Below are positions 30,789 through 40,390 of a DNA stretch of 64,000 bases, piece after piece. The notes beneath the pieces were generated by a model. That model ran no database searches. It saw only the letters and a list, made by a program, of their open reading frames with translations, and was not told the DNA's origin. This DNA is from Nitrosococcus wardiae. Its GTDB lineage: Bacteria; Pseudomonadota; Gammaproteobacteria; Nitrosococcales; Nitrosococcaceae. The stretch lies in contig NZ_CP038033.1 of the NCBI RefSeq assembly GCF_004421105.1, positions 1,383,659 to 1,447,658 of the forward strand. The letters are read 5' to 3'. How positions within the stretch are numbered: the first letter of the stretch is position 1; every line of letters starts with the position of its first letter. A program made the position numbers and the translations under genes.

Positions 30789-31967
30789 ATGTCTGTTCTA
30801 AAAATGACCGATCTGGATCTTGCTGGGAAGCGAGTCCTTATTCGTGAAGACCTTAACGTGCCCCTGAAAGAGGGTAAGGTTGCCGACGATACCCGTATCC
30901 GAGCATCCCTGCCCACTGTTCAACAGGCGGTGCAGGCTGGTGCTAAGGTCATGTTAATGTCTCATCTGGGGCGTCCCACTGAGGGTGAATTCGATCCATC
31001 CTTTTCTTTGGCCCCCGTAGCTGATCATTTGTCTCACTTACTGGGTCAGGAAGTCCGTTTAGTACGAGACTGGCTGGAGGGCATAGAGCTCGGCGAAGGG
31101 CAGGTGGCTCTATGTGAAAATGTCCGGTTTAATCCGGGAGAGAAGAAAAACGATGAAACCCTGGCCAAGAAAATGGCTGCCCTCTGTGACGTTTATGTGA
31201 TGGATGCCTTTGGCAGCGCTCACCGGGCGCAGGCCTCTACCCACGGGGTTGCCAAATACGCGCCGATCGCGTGTGCGGGACCCTTGCTGGCGGGTGAACT
31301 GGAAGCTTTGGCGAAGGCCTTGGATAAACCTGCCCGGCCCCTTGTCGCCATTGTGGGGGGTTCCAAGGTTTCTACTAAGTTAACGGTATTGGAGAGCCTG
31401 TCACAAGTAGTCGATCAGCTAATTGTGGGGGGGGGTATTGCCAATACCTTTATTGCCGCGGCAGGTTACAATGTGGGCAAATCCCTCTATGAAGCGGATT
31501 TGGTAGGAACTGCTAAGCAATTGAGAACTGCAGCCCAGGAACGGGGCGGGGATATCCCGCTACCAGTCGATGTGGTTTGTGGTAAGGAGTTTTCCGAGAG
31601 CGCGGAAGCCACCTTAAAGCGGATCGGTGAAGTGGCAGAGGATGATATGATTTTCGATATCGGGCCCGAGACCTCGAAGCATTTTGCGGAAATACTAAAG
31701 GAAGCGGGGACTATTGTCTGGAATGGCCCTGTTGGGGTATTTGAGTTCGATCAATTCGGTGAAGGGACCAAGGCGCTGTCATTAGCCATTGCTGAAAGCC
31801 CAGCTTTTTCTATCGCTGGCGGTGGAGATACCTTAGCGGCTGTAGCCAAGTATGGTGTGAGTGATCAGATTTCTTATATTTCTACCGGCGGAGGGGCCTT
31901 TCTGGAATTTCTGGAAGGGAAGAAACTGCCGGCGGTCGCTATCCTTGAAGAGCGAGCAAATCAGTAG
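30789..31967 (+). CDS. pgk: Phosphoglycerate kinase
   Basis: 392 residues from ATG 30789, preceded by AAGGAG; the frame opens earlier at 30741. Signatures are [31 protein letters not shown], a [13 protein letters not shown] block and nucleotide-binding [15 protein letters not shown] and [14 protein letters not shown]. In carbon fixation it phosphorylates 3-phosphoglycerate, and in glycolysis the reverse. Full length, no anomalies. It lies between gap and pyk, all on the plus strand. Confidence 0.97.
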   Translation: MSVLKMTDLDLAGKRVLIREDLNVPLKEGKVADDTRIRASLPTVQQAVQAGAKVMLMSHLGRPTEGEFDPSFSLAPVADHLSHLLGQEVRLVRDWLEGIELGEGQVALCENVRFNPGEKKNDETLAKKMAALCDVYVMDAFGSAHRAQASTHGVAKYAPIACAGPLLAGELEALAKALDKPARPLVAIVGGSKVSTKLTVLESLSQVVDQLIVGGGIANTFIAAAGYNVGKSLYEADLVGTAKQLRTAAQERGGDIPLPVDVVCGKEFSESAEATLKRIGEVAEDDMIFDIGPETSKHFAEILKEAGTIVWNGPVGVFEFDQFGEGTKALSLAIAESPAFSIAGGGDTLAAVAKYGVSDQISYISTGGGAFLEFLEGKKLPAVAILEERANQ

Positions 31968-32045
31968 CCAATATGCTGTTTTGCCTATTCTTTGGGGTTT
32001 TGCTCGGTTGCAAAGAATAATCTCGGGGAGGGCTCCGGAAAAATT

Positions 32046-33497
32046 ATGCTAAGACGAACTAAAATCGTCGCCACTCTAGGTCCAGCAACGGATGACCCCA
32101 AGGTCTTAGACCAGATCATCGAAGCGGGAGTCGATGTGGTCCGCCTGAATTTTTCCCATGGCCCCCGTGATTTTGACCAGGCCTGCAAATTACACCGGGA
32201 GCGGGTGGAAACGGTGCGGAGCCGGGCCCAAGCCTATGGGCGGCAGGTGGGAGTACTGGCTGATTTGCAAGGGCCGAAAATCCGTATCGCCAAATTCAAG
32301 GCCGGTAAAGCAAACTTGGAGGATAAGGCCCGCTTTACCCTGGACCTTAGTCTGCCGAAAGATGCGGGTGACGAAAACCAAGTTGGGGTAGATTATGAGG
32401 ATTTGGCGGATGATGTCAGCCGCGGGGATACCTTACTCCTAGACGATGGCCGCATTGTTCTGTGGGTGGAGGAAGTCGTCGGCCCGAAGATTGCCTGCCG
32501 GGTGGTCATCGGGGGGATTCTGTTAGATAACAAAGGTATCAATCGCCAAGGCGGTGGTCTTTCAGCCAAAGCGCTGACAGCTAAGGACCGCAGGGATATT
32601 CAATGTGCTGCCGAGCTTCAGGTTGATTATTTAGCGGTCTCATTTCCCCGCAGTGCTGATGACCTCAATGAAGCCCGAGAGTTATTCCAGGCTGCGGGTG
32701 GCCGGGGCGGGATTGTGGCGAAGATTGAACGTGCTGAAGCCCTAGAAAATCTGGAAGAAATGATTGCTGCCTCTGAGGCGGTAATGGTTGCCCGGGGGGA
32801 TCTCGGGGTTGAGATTGGGGATGCTGCCCTGCCGCCGGTGCAGAAAAATATCATTCACTTGGCACGGAAGATGAACGGGGTGGTGATTACCGCCACTCAG
32901 ATGATGGAGACGATGATTAAAAGCCCAGTTCCTACCCGAGCCGAGGTTTTTGATGTGGCCAATGCGGTTCTGGATGGTACCGATGCGGTGATGCTGTCTG
33001 CGGAAACGGCATCCGGTGATTTTCCAGGCAAAGCGGTAGCGGCAATGGACCGAATCTGCCGTGAGGCTGAGAAACAATACCAAGTTACCGTTTCTACCCA
33101 TAGGATTAATTCCCGTTTTAGTCGGATAGATGAGGGGATTGCCATGGCGGCCATGTATTTGGCCAACCATTCTGCTATCAAAGCGATCGCAGCGCTTACC
33201 GAGTCGGGCTCTACCCCCCTATGGATGTCCCGCATCAGTTCCGCTATCCCGATTTATGCCTTGACGCGGCATGTGGAGACGCGTAGAAAGGTAACCCTAT
33301 ATCGTGGTGTTTGCCCCGTAAGTTTCAATGTCAATTCTTCTGATCATGCCCTCATCAACCGTGAGGCCATCAGTGAATTACAGCGTCGAGGGGCAGTGCG
33401 CGATGGGGACTGGGTGATCATTACCAAGGGGGATCTTACTGGTGTGCAGGGAGGCACCAATGCGCTGAAAGTTGTCCAAGTCGGCAATATGGTATAG
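32046..33497 (+). CDS. pyk: Pyruvate kinase
   Basis: 483 residues from ATG 32046 (MLRRTKIVATLGPATDDP). TTG 31992 opens the frame, but its leader is not family-like. Motifs are VVRLNFSHG, DLQGPKIRIAKF, a KIERAEALENLEEMI block and AVMVARGDLGVEIG with the catalytic Lys/Glu/Asp, plus TATQMMETM. It makes pyruvate and ATP from PEP. Its presence inside an otherwise Calvin-type cluster suggests coupling of fixed carbon to biosynthesis. Confidence 0.95.
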   Translation: MLRRTKIVATLGPATDDPKVLDQIIEAGVDVVRLNFSHGPRDFDQACKLHRERVETVRSRAQAYGRQVGVLADLQGPKIRIAKFKAGKANLEDKARFTLDLSLPKDAGDENQVGVDYEDLADDVSRGDTLLLDDGRIVLWVEEVVGPKIACRVVIGGILLDNKGINRQGGGLSAKALTAKDRRDIQCAAELQVDYLAVSFPRSADDLNEARELFQAAGGRGGIVAKIERAEALENLEEMIAASEAVMVARGDLGVEIGDAALPPVQKNIIHLARKMNGVVITATQMMETMIKSPVPTRAEVFDVANAVLDGTDAVMLSAETASGDFPGKAVAAMDRICREAEKQYQVTVSTHRINSRFSRIDEGIAMAAMYLANHSAIKAIAALTESGSTPLWMSRISSAIPIYALTRHVETRRKVTLYRGVCPVSFNVNSSDHALINREAISELQRRGAVRDGDWVIITKGDLTGVQGGTNALKVVQVGNMV

Positions 33498-33657
33498 AAA
33501 ACCTGGGGAATAATGACTCAAAGCCTTAATGCCCTATCAGCGCTTCAAGATCGCTATAAAATAGCCTTTAAAGGCAATCCCACTTACAGGATTTGATTTA
33601 GAATTGTCATTTAGAAATTTAATCAGGTTATATTGCTAACTGTGTGAGGACAAAAAA

Positions 33658-34722
33658 ATGGCCTTAATTACGTTGCGTCAATTGCTTGACTACGCTGCGG
33701 AGCATAACTTTGGTATCCCAGCATTTAATGTCAACAACATGGAGCAGGTGCATGCAATCATGCAGGCGGCTGAGGCTGTCGACAGCCCAGTCATCATGCA
33801 GGCCTCGGCTGGGGCCCGCTCCTATGCCGGCGAGCCGTTTTTGCGTCACTTGATTGCGGCGGCGGTGGAGCAGTACCCCCACATTCCGATTTGTATGCAT
33901 CAGGATCATGGGGCGGAACCTTCAGTATGCTTGCGCTCCATCCAGTCTGGTTTTTCCTCGGTGATGATGGATGGTTCTTTGATGCCGGATATGAAGACTC
34001 CATCCAGCTATGAGTACAACGTCAATGTGACCCGCCAAGTGGTGGATATGGCCCATGGCGGTGGGGTTTCCGTAGAAGGCGAGTTGGGTTGTTTGGGTTC
34101 CCTGGAAACCGGTATGGCGGGGGAAGAAGATGGGTCGGGTGCTGAAGGCCAACTCAGCCATGATCAGTTGCTCACCAATCCTGAAGAAGCTGCGGATTTT
34201 GTCAAAAAGACCAAGGTGGACGCTTTGGCCATTGCCATTGGTACCAGCCACGGAGCCTACAAATTTACCCGTCCGCCGACCGGGGACATTTTAGCCATTG
34301 AGCGAATTAAGGAGATCCATGCTCGGATTCCTGACACCCATTTGGTGATGCATGGCTCTAGCTCAGTACCCCAGGAATGGTTAAAGATCATCCATGAATT
34401 CGGCGGCGATATCGGCGAGACTTATGGCGTGCCTGTAAAGGAAATCCAAGAAGGAATCCGGCATGGAGTGCGGAAGGTCAATGTGGACACTGATCTGCGC
34501 CTTGCGGCGACCGGTGCTGTCCGCAAAAATTTGGCCGAGAATCCGAAAAACTTCGATCCCCGCAAATACCTTAAAGCATCCACGGCGGCTATGAAGGACA
34601 TCTGCCAGGCTCGCTTTGAGGCTTTTGGTTGCGCAGGTCATGCTTCGAAAATTAAATCCCTGTCCTTGGAAGCCATGTCCAAGCGTTATGCGAGCGGTGA
34701 ATTAGACCCGCGAGTGAACTAA
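33658..34722 (+). CDS. fba: Fructose-bisphosphate aldolase, class II (CbbA type)
   Basis: 354 residues. Zinc-ligand and catalytic blocks are [31 protein letters not shown], a [10 protein letters not shown] block, [10 protein letters not shown], and [10 protein letters not shown]. The long C-terminal half with [20 protein letters not shown] matches the type found in autotrophs and used for fructose- and sedoheptulose-bisphosphate formation. Last gene of the carbon cluster, closed by a terminator at 34743. The 160-base gap from pyk may hold its own promoter. Confidence 0.95.
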   Translation: MALITLRQLLDYAAEHNFGIPAFNVNNMEQVHAIMQAAEAVDSPVIMQASAGARSYAGEPFLRHLIAAAVEQYPHIPICMHQDHGAEPSVCLRSIQSGFSSVMMDGSLMPDMKTPSSYEYNVNVTRQVVDMAHGGGVSVEGELGCLGSLETGMAGEEDGSGAEGQLSHDQLLTNPEEAADFVKKTKVDALAIAIGTSHGAYKFTRPPTGDILAIERIKEIHARIPDTHLVMHGSSSVPQEWLKIIHEFGGDIGETYGVPVKEIQEGIRHGVRKVNVDTDLRLAATGAVRKNLAENPKNFDPRKYLKASTAAMKDICQARFEAFGCAGHASKIKSLSLEAMSKRYASGELDPRVN

Positions 34723-34742
34723 TAAGGGTAGACCTATACCAT

Positions 34743-34775
34743 AAAGGGCGGGTTTATCCCGCCCTTTGCTTATCT
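34743..34775 (+). terminator. Terminator after fba
   Basis: AAAGGGCGGG and CCCGCCCTTT form a perfect stem with loop TTTAT; TGCTTAT follows. It ends the tkt-to-fba cluster and lies on the edge of the decayed RuBisCO region. Confidence 0.85.
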
Positions 34776-34994
34776 AGCCCTAATGTTGCATGAACCTTGC
34801 TGGAGAGCGAAACTGATGGGCCTGCCATTGATGGCACTGGGTGAAGTCAGAGCAAATGAATCCAATCATGGAACCTTCAGGGTCTATACAGGCTGTGATG
34901 GTAGGATTCTTCCGCCGATATAGCGTCGAATGGGGGACGGGCCACCGCCTCATTGCCATTTGCAGCATATCCGCTCCCTTCCCAGCATTATCAT

Positions 34995-35028
34995 TGTTGG
35001 TGACGGGCCATTGCGGACCCGTCACCAA
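34995..35028 (-). terminator. Hairpin terminator just downstream of the RuBisCO relict
   Basis: GTTGGTGACGGG pairs perfectly with CCCGTCACCAAC around a ten-base loop. It starts 9 bases after the rbcS-type stop codon at 35037. On the minus strand no long T run follows, so efficiency is uncertain. It is probably the original end of the RuBisCO operon. Confidence 0.6.
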
Positions 35029-35036
35029 CAACTCTA

Positions 35037-36000
<964 letters not shown>

Positions 36001-36100
36001 TGTTTTTAGTAAGAACAGAACTTACTTTAGGGAACCGCCAGGGCTGAGTGCTATTCCCCAGCGAAAATATTGAGTTTGAGATTGTCTGGTCGTACACAAA

Positions 36101-36238
36101 ATTTAGGCTGTGTGGGTGGGAACACGCTCTGCGGTCATTATATAAATAAGTATGCTAAATTTATGCATAAATAAGATCCAATATTTTTGATTATTTTATA
36201 AGGCAATACTTATTTAGTGTTTTCTTGAGAGTGTGAAC
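36101..36238 (+). promoter_or_regulatory. Divergent promoter/operator region of cbbR
   Basis: This A+T-rich 138-base region contains the perfect palindrome TTATGCATAA (36161-36170) and nearby ATAAGTATGCTAAAT and ATAAATAA, several of which fit the LysR-type T-N11-A box. CbbR regulators normally bind such sites between cbbR and the divergent cbb operon. I infer an old CbbR operator whose left-hand operon has decayed. Not proven from sequence alone. Confidence 0.5.
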
Positions 36239-37150
36239 ATGCATGTAACTCTTCGCCAACTTTATGTTTTTGAGGCAGTGGCCCGCCATCTTAGCTATAC
36301 CCGGGCGGCGGAAGAACTCCATCTGAGTCAGCCGGCGGTATCCATGCAGATCAAACAGTTGGAAGATAACGTGGGTTTGACGCTATTTGAGCAACTGGGC
36401 AAAAAAATTTTTCTTACCGAGGCGGGCCAGGAACTTTACCAGTACAGCCAGCAGATCTCCCGGCAGCTCAGTGAGGTTGAGGATGTTCTGGAAGAACTTA
36501 AGGGAAGTCGGCGAGGCACCCTCACGATTGCTGTAGCCACTACCGCCACTTATTTTGCCCTTCATTTGCTGGGCCGGTTTCATCAGCGTTTTCCTGGGGC
36601 CAACATTAGCCTCGATGTGGCCAATCGCGAAGCTTTGCTGAGGCATTTAGAAGAAAATACAGTTGATATGGTGATTATGGGTAAACCTCCAGAGAACTTG
36701 GAGGTAGTGGCTGAACCCTTCATGGATAATCCACTGGTGGTTATTGCCCCCCCAGCCCATCCACTCGTAGAGGGGCGGCGAGTGCCCTTAACCGTATTGC
36801 AACAAGAGACTTTTATCCTGCGTGAGCGGGGATCTGGCACCCGGATTGCGATGGAGCGTTTTTTTGCCCATCTGGGAGCTACGATTACTTCCAGCATGGA
36901 AATTAGCAGTAACGAGGCCATCAAACAGGCAGTACAGGCCGGACTTGGCCTTGGGATCGTCTCCCAACACACGTTGGAGAAGGAGATCGCTTTACAGCGG
37001 TTGGTAATTCTAGAGGTTGATTCTTTCCCTATTATGCGCCATTGGTACATCGTGCACCGAAAAAGCAAGCGCTTCACCGCCCTGCACCAGGCCTTCAAGG
37101 ATTTGGTTATGGAAGAGGCCCGGGGGTTGGTTAACAAAACACCTAAATGA
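36239..37150 (+). CDS. cbbR: LysR-family regulator, probable CbbR
   Basis: 303 residues from ATG 36239 (MHVTLRQLYVFEAVARH), eight bases after GAGAG; GTG 36233 is an alternative. The helix-turn-helix block is SYTRAAEELHLSQPAVSMQIKQLE. The effector domain has RRGTLTIAVATTATYF, VDMVIMGKPPENLEVVAEPF and NEAIKQAVQAGLGLGIVS. These are the features of CbbR, the activator of Calvin-cycle operons that senses metabolites such as RuBP or NADPH. The divergent operon it should control is the RuBisCO relict, so it may now act on other cbb genes, such as the cluster at 27538-34722. The reading frame is intact. Confidence 0.85.
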   Translation: MHVTLRQLYVFEAVARHLSYTRAAEELHLSQPAVSMQIKQLEDNVGLTLFEQLGKKIFLTEAGQELYQYSQQISRQLSEVEDVLEELKGSRRGTLTIAVATTATYFALHLLGRFHQRFPGANISLDVANREALLRHLEENTVDMVIMGKPPENLEVVAEPFMDNPLVVIAPPAHPLVEGRRVPLTVLQQETFILRERGSGTRIAMERFFAHLGATITSSMEISSNEAIKQAVQAGLGLGIVSQHTLEKEIALQRLVILEVDSFPIMRHWYIVHRKSKRFTALHQAFKDLVMEEARGLVNKTPK

Positions 37151-37460
37151 AATCAGAAGTTTTACCGTTATTACCTCTTAGGACGGGGCTAAAAGGGTTA
37201 AAATATCCTATCAATTGAGGGCTAAGCTATCCTTAGTTCGACAAAGGCAGTAGTATCATTGATTCCAATGATAGAATTTTTCTAAAAACTTGCCGATTTA
37301 ATAAAGTATTAAAAGAAAAAGTAAAGCGTCCGAAATCTTGAAGTTCTTAGAACAAAATATCCGCCTTCGATGTAAATCCCTAAGGGCCCTCGGGTGACTT
37401 TACTCTGGCGGAAAAAGCGATGGATGCTTGAGGATGTAGCATTCTCTGCGGAAGGTACTG
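37151..37460. other. Intergenic region between cbbR and the GGDEF/EAL gene
   Basis: 310 bases with no credible ORF. It contains a hairpin at about 37254-37274 (TATCATTG-ATTC-CAATGATA, followed by GAATTTTT) that could terminate cbbR. The rest is A+T-rich, then G+C-rich near 37380-37420, and may hold the promoter of the next gene. I looked for a c-di-GMP riboswitch signature and did not find one. Confidence 0.5.
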
Positions 37461-40343
37461 ATGTCCGATCCTGAACAAGCCCCTACCCCCTATTTCCTTA
37501 GCCTTAAATGGAAGGCAGTTTTGGTATTTAGCTTAGTTCTGGTTACGATTAATGCGTCCTTGGCAGGACTTGCTTATTTAGGGTTACAACGCCAATTTGC
37601 TTTGCAGCGCGAGCAAGTCTATTTGGATCATGTCCATAAAATCCAAGGGCTTATTAAAAATTCTTACCAGCGCATGGAGCAACTAGCAGATATTGTGCCG
37701 CTGTTGCGGGGAGGGAATGATGGTGATGGCTCCCTGATTAGGCAAATTCAGTCTATATTCAACCGGCATGGGTACTTGTTGCAAATGGTATGGGGGGTAG
37801 AAATAGCGAGTTTCTATTCTTCTGAAAATGAGTTATTGGTGTCTTGGGAACAGCAGGCCAATACGGGTGAGGTTTCGGAATGGGTGTATGCAGCGAATAA
37901 GAGAGAACAACCGGTTACCGGGCTAGATTGTAAGGATAAGTGTATCCAATATGTAGCGGTTCCCTTGCTTGCTAATAATGAACGCGCTGGCGTCTTACTG
38001 CTTGGTCGCTCTCTTGCCGATGTGGTGCTGGACTTCCAACGGATCTCCGGCGATGATATTGGCATCATTACGGCCAGCCAGCTGCATCCTAGGGGGGGAG
38101 TTGAGACAAGACGAGTGCTGCCTGAATGGAACATGCGGGTGACGGCCCTGACCCAGCTAGAGCACAATTTGCTCGTGTTACGGTCGGTGTCTGAAGGCTA
38201 TTCGCTTGCCGCAGTAGGGGAGCGGCATATATGGCACCGCCATGGGGGTCGAGAATATGAAGTTCGTCTGATACCCATTAATGAGACGAGTGGAGAGACT
38301 CAGGCTCAGTTAGTGGTGATTAGTGATGTGACTAGTGCTCTTGCCGATATCCGGTTAGCGACTCGGCAAAGCCTGCTCGGTGGCTTCATCGGCCTCATGG
38401 TTTCCGAGATCCTTTTGCTGCTCTTGCTGTGGAAACCTATGGCTCGCTTGCAGCGGGTTGCTCTCAGTCTTCCCTATTTGGCTGAGCATGCTTTCGAGCA
38501 AGTCCGAGCACGCCTGAGTCAACCGATTCGACGTTTCTGGGGCCGAGATGAAATCGACGTCCTTAATAATACTGCCATCACCCTCTCCTATCAGTTAGAA
38601 GCGCTGCAGGCAGAAATACAAAAGCGGACCCGCAATTTAGCTGAGCGGCGGGATGATTTAGCGCGGGAACGGGACTTTGTCACCGGATTGTTAAATACGG
38701 CTCAGGTCATCATCCTAACCCAAAATGCTGCTGGGCAGGTGGTGATGTTAAACCGGCAAGGGCTAATAATCACAGGCTATAATGCCGACGAAATTGTCGG
38801 CCGACCCTTCAGTGAACTATTGGCGGGCGATAGAATTTCTCCCGAGGTGCTCCAGGAATTAGAAGAACTACGGGTGGGTCGCCGAGAACACGTGCGCGTA
38901 GATGCTGGGCTTCGCTGCCGGAATGGCAGCCAGCGTACTATTTCTTGGTTCCACTCTCGCCTGCTGGTCCATTCACCCCATGATGCCGTGGTGCTTAGCG
39001 TGGGGCATGATGTAACTGAAAGGGAGCAGGCGGAGCAACAATTGGCCTGGCTAGCGGATCATGATCCTTTGACTGAATTATTTAATCGGCGCCGTTTCCA
39101 AGGTGAGTTCGAGCAAATTCTCATGGCTTCCAAGCGTTATAAGCATAATGGAGGCCTGCTTTATTTTGATCTTGACCAATTCAAATATATTAACGATACC
39201 AGCGGCCATCAAGCTGGAGACGCCCTGTTGCGAATGGTGGCTGACAAGCTACGCCAAGTTGTTCGGGCGAGCGATGTCATCGCCCGCCTAGGGGGAGATG
39301 AATTTGCCGTGGTGATTCGCGAGTGTGACGCTGATGGCGCGGTCCAGGTGGCGCGAAAAGTCCGTACCCAACTAGGTACCTTAGAATTTCCAGCTCGAGG
39401 TCGTAACCACTCCATCTCTGCCAGTATCGGTATTGCGCTTTTCCCGCTCCATGGTACTACCGTCCATGATCTCATGGCCCACGCTGATCTAGCCATGTAC
39501 CAGGCTAAGGAAGAAGGAAGAGGGCGTTGGCATTTATTCTCGAGCGATGAGCGAGTTCGTGAACGGATGCAGAATCGGGTCTATTGGAAAGAGCAGATCG
39601 AGCAAGCGCTTCGGGAAGATCGATTCTTGCTTTATTTCCAGCCGGTATTGAATATCTGCACCAATACCATAGGCCATTATGAAGTTCTGCTGCGAATGCG
39701 TGATTATCGGGGCAGAATTGTCTCTCCAGGTCAGTTTATCCCAGTTGCCGAGCAATCAGGTTTGATCCATTCCATCGATCATTTAGTATTGCGGAAGGCC
39801 ATTACCAAGCAAGCGAGGTTGTGGTCCCAAGGGTATAAATTGACGCTATCTATTAATCTTTCAGGCCGGGTGGTGGATGATCCTGAATTGGTGCCTATAT
39901 TAGAGGATTTATTAAGAACGACCGGCGTTGACCCTTCCTCATTGATGTTTGAAGTGACCGAGACGGCAGCAGTGGCCGATATGGTAGCCGCCGCAAACCT
40001 GATGCATAAAATAAAAGCCCATGGTTGCCAATTTGCCTTGGACGATTTTGGGGTGGGTTTTTCCTCCTTTTTTCACCTTAAGCAGTTGCCGGTTGATTAT
40101 GTCAAAATTGATGGTGTGTTCGTTCGGCAATTAGCTGAAAACCATCAAGATCAGGTTTTTGTCAAGGCGCTAAGCGAGATTTCCAAAGGTCTTGGCAAGA
40201 AAGCCATCGCGGAATTTGTAGAAGATGCGGAGACCTTGGTATTGCTCCGCGAATACGGAGTGGATTATGCCCAAGGCTACTATATTGGCCGGCCGGCCCC
40301 TCACATTATCGAAACTCCATGCTCTGAGGGGAAGCTAGCCTAG
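37461..40343 (+). CDS. Membrane GGDEF-EAL protein with PAS domain (c-di-GMP turnover)
   Basis: 960 residues. The first membrane helix is at about residues 17-38. A periplasmic sensor region of about 260 residues with cysteines (LDCKDKCIQY) follows, then a second helix at about 305-325, a PAS domain (about 405-530), GGDEF with an intact GGDEF active-site motif (about 615) and an EAL domain (about 700-950). EAL signatures are EVLLRMRD (Val for Ala), SINLSG, FEVTETAAV, LDDFGVGFSSFFHLKQLPVD and VKIDGVFV, so phosphodiesterase activity is plausible. A bifunctional or switched enzyme reading an external signal is likely. It follows cbbR but has its own 310-base upstream region. Confidence 0.9.
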   Translation: MSDPEQAPTPYFLSLKWKAVLVFSLVLVTINASLAGLAYLGLQRQFALQREQVYLDHVHKIQGLIKNSYQRMEQLADIVPLLRGGNDGDGSLIRQIQSIFNRHGYLLQMVWGVEIASFYSSENELLVSWEQQANTGEVSEWVYAANKREQPVTGLDCKDKCIQYVAVPLLANNERAGVLLLGRSLADVVLDFQRISGDDIGIITASQLHPRGGVETRRVLPEWNMRVTALTQLEHNLLVLRSVSEGYSLAAVGERHIWHRHGGREYEVRLIPINETSGETQAQLVVISDVTSALADIRLATRQSLLGGFIGLMVSEILLLLLLWKPMARLQRVALSLPYLAEHAFEQVRARLSQPIRRFWGRDEIDVLNNTAITLSYQLEALQAEIQKRTRNLAERRDDLARERDFVTGLLNTAQVIILTQNAAGQVVMLNRQGLIITGYNADEIVGRPFSELLAGDRISPEVLQELEELRVGRREHVRVDAGLRCRNGSQRTISWFHSRLLVHSPHDAVVLSVGHDVTEREQAEQQLAWLADHDPLTELFNRRRFQGEFEQILMASKRYKHNGGLLYFDLDQFKYINDTSGHQAGDALLRMVADKLRQVVRASDVIARLGGDEFAVVIRECDADGAVQVARKVRTQLGTLEFPARGRNHSISASIGIALFPLHGTTVHDLMAHADLAMYQAKEEGRGRWHLFSSDERVRERMQNRVYWKEQIEQALREDRFLLYFQPVLNICTNTIGHYEVLLRMRDYRGRIVSPGQFIPVAEQSGLIHSIDHLVLRKAITKQARLWSQGYKLTLSINLSGRVVDDPELVPILEDLLRTTGVDPSSLMFEVTETAAVADMVAAANLMHKIKAHGCQFALDDFGVGFSSFFHLKQLPVDYVKIDGVFVRQLAENHQDQVFVKALSEISKGLGKKAIAEFVEDAETLVLLREYGVDYAQGYYIGRPAPHIIETPCSEGKLA

Positions 40344-40390
40344 TTCCGCTCATCCTAATAGGGGGATAAAGCCGGTGCACCTTGGCGTGC

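Noticed and set aside
34780-35031. 83-codon minus-strand ORF downstream of the RuBisCO relict
   Set aside because: It starts within the terminator hairpin, has no ribosome site and no family resemblance; I tested it as a cbbX remnant and saw no AAA+ motifs.
37300-37460. c-di-GMP (GEMM) riboswitch before the GGDEF/EAL gene
   Set aside because: The conserved GEMM core sequence is absent.
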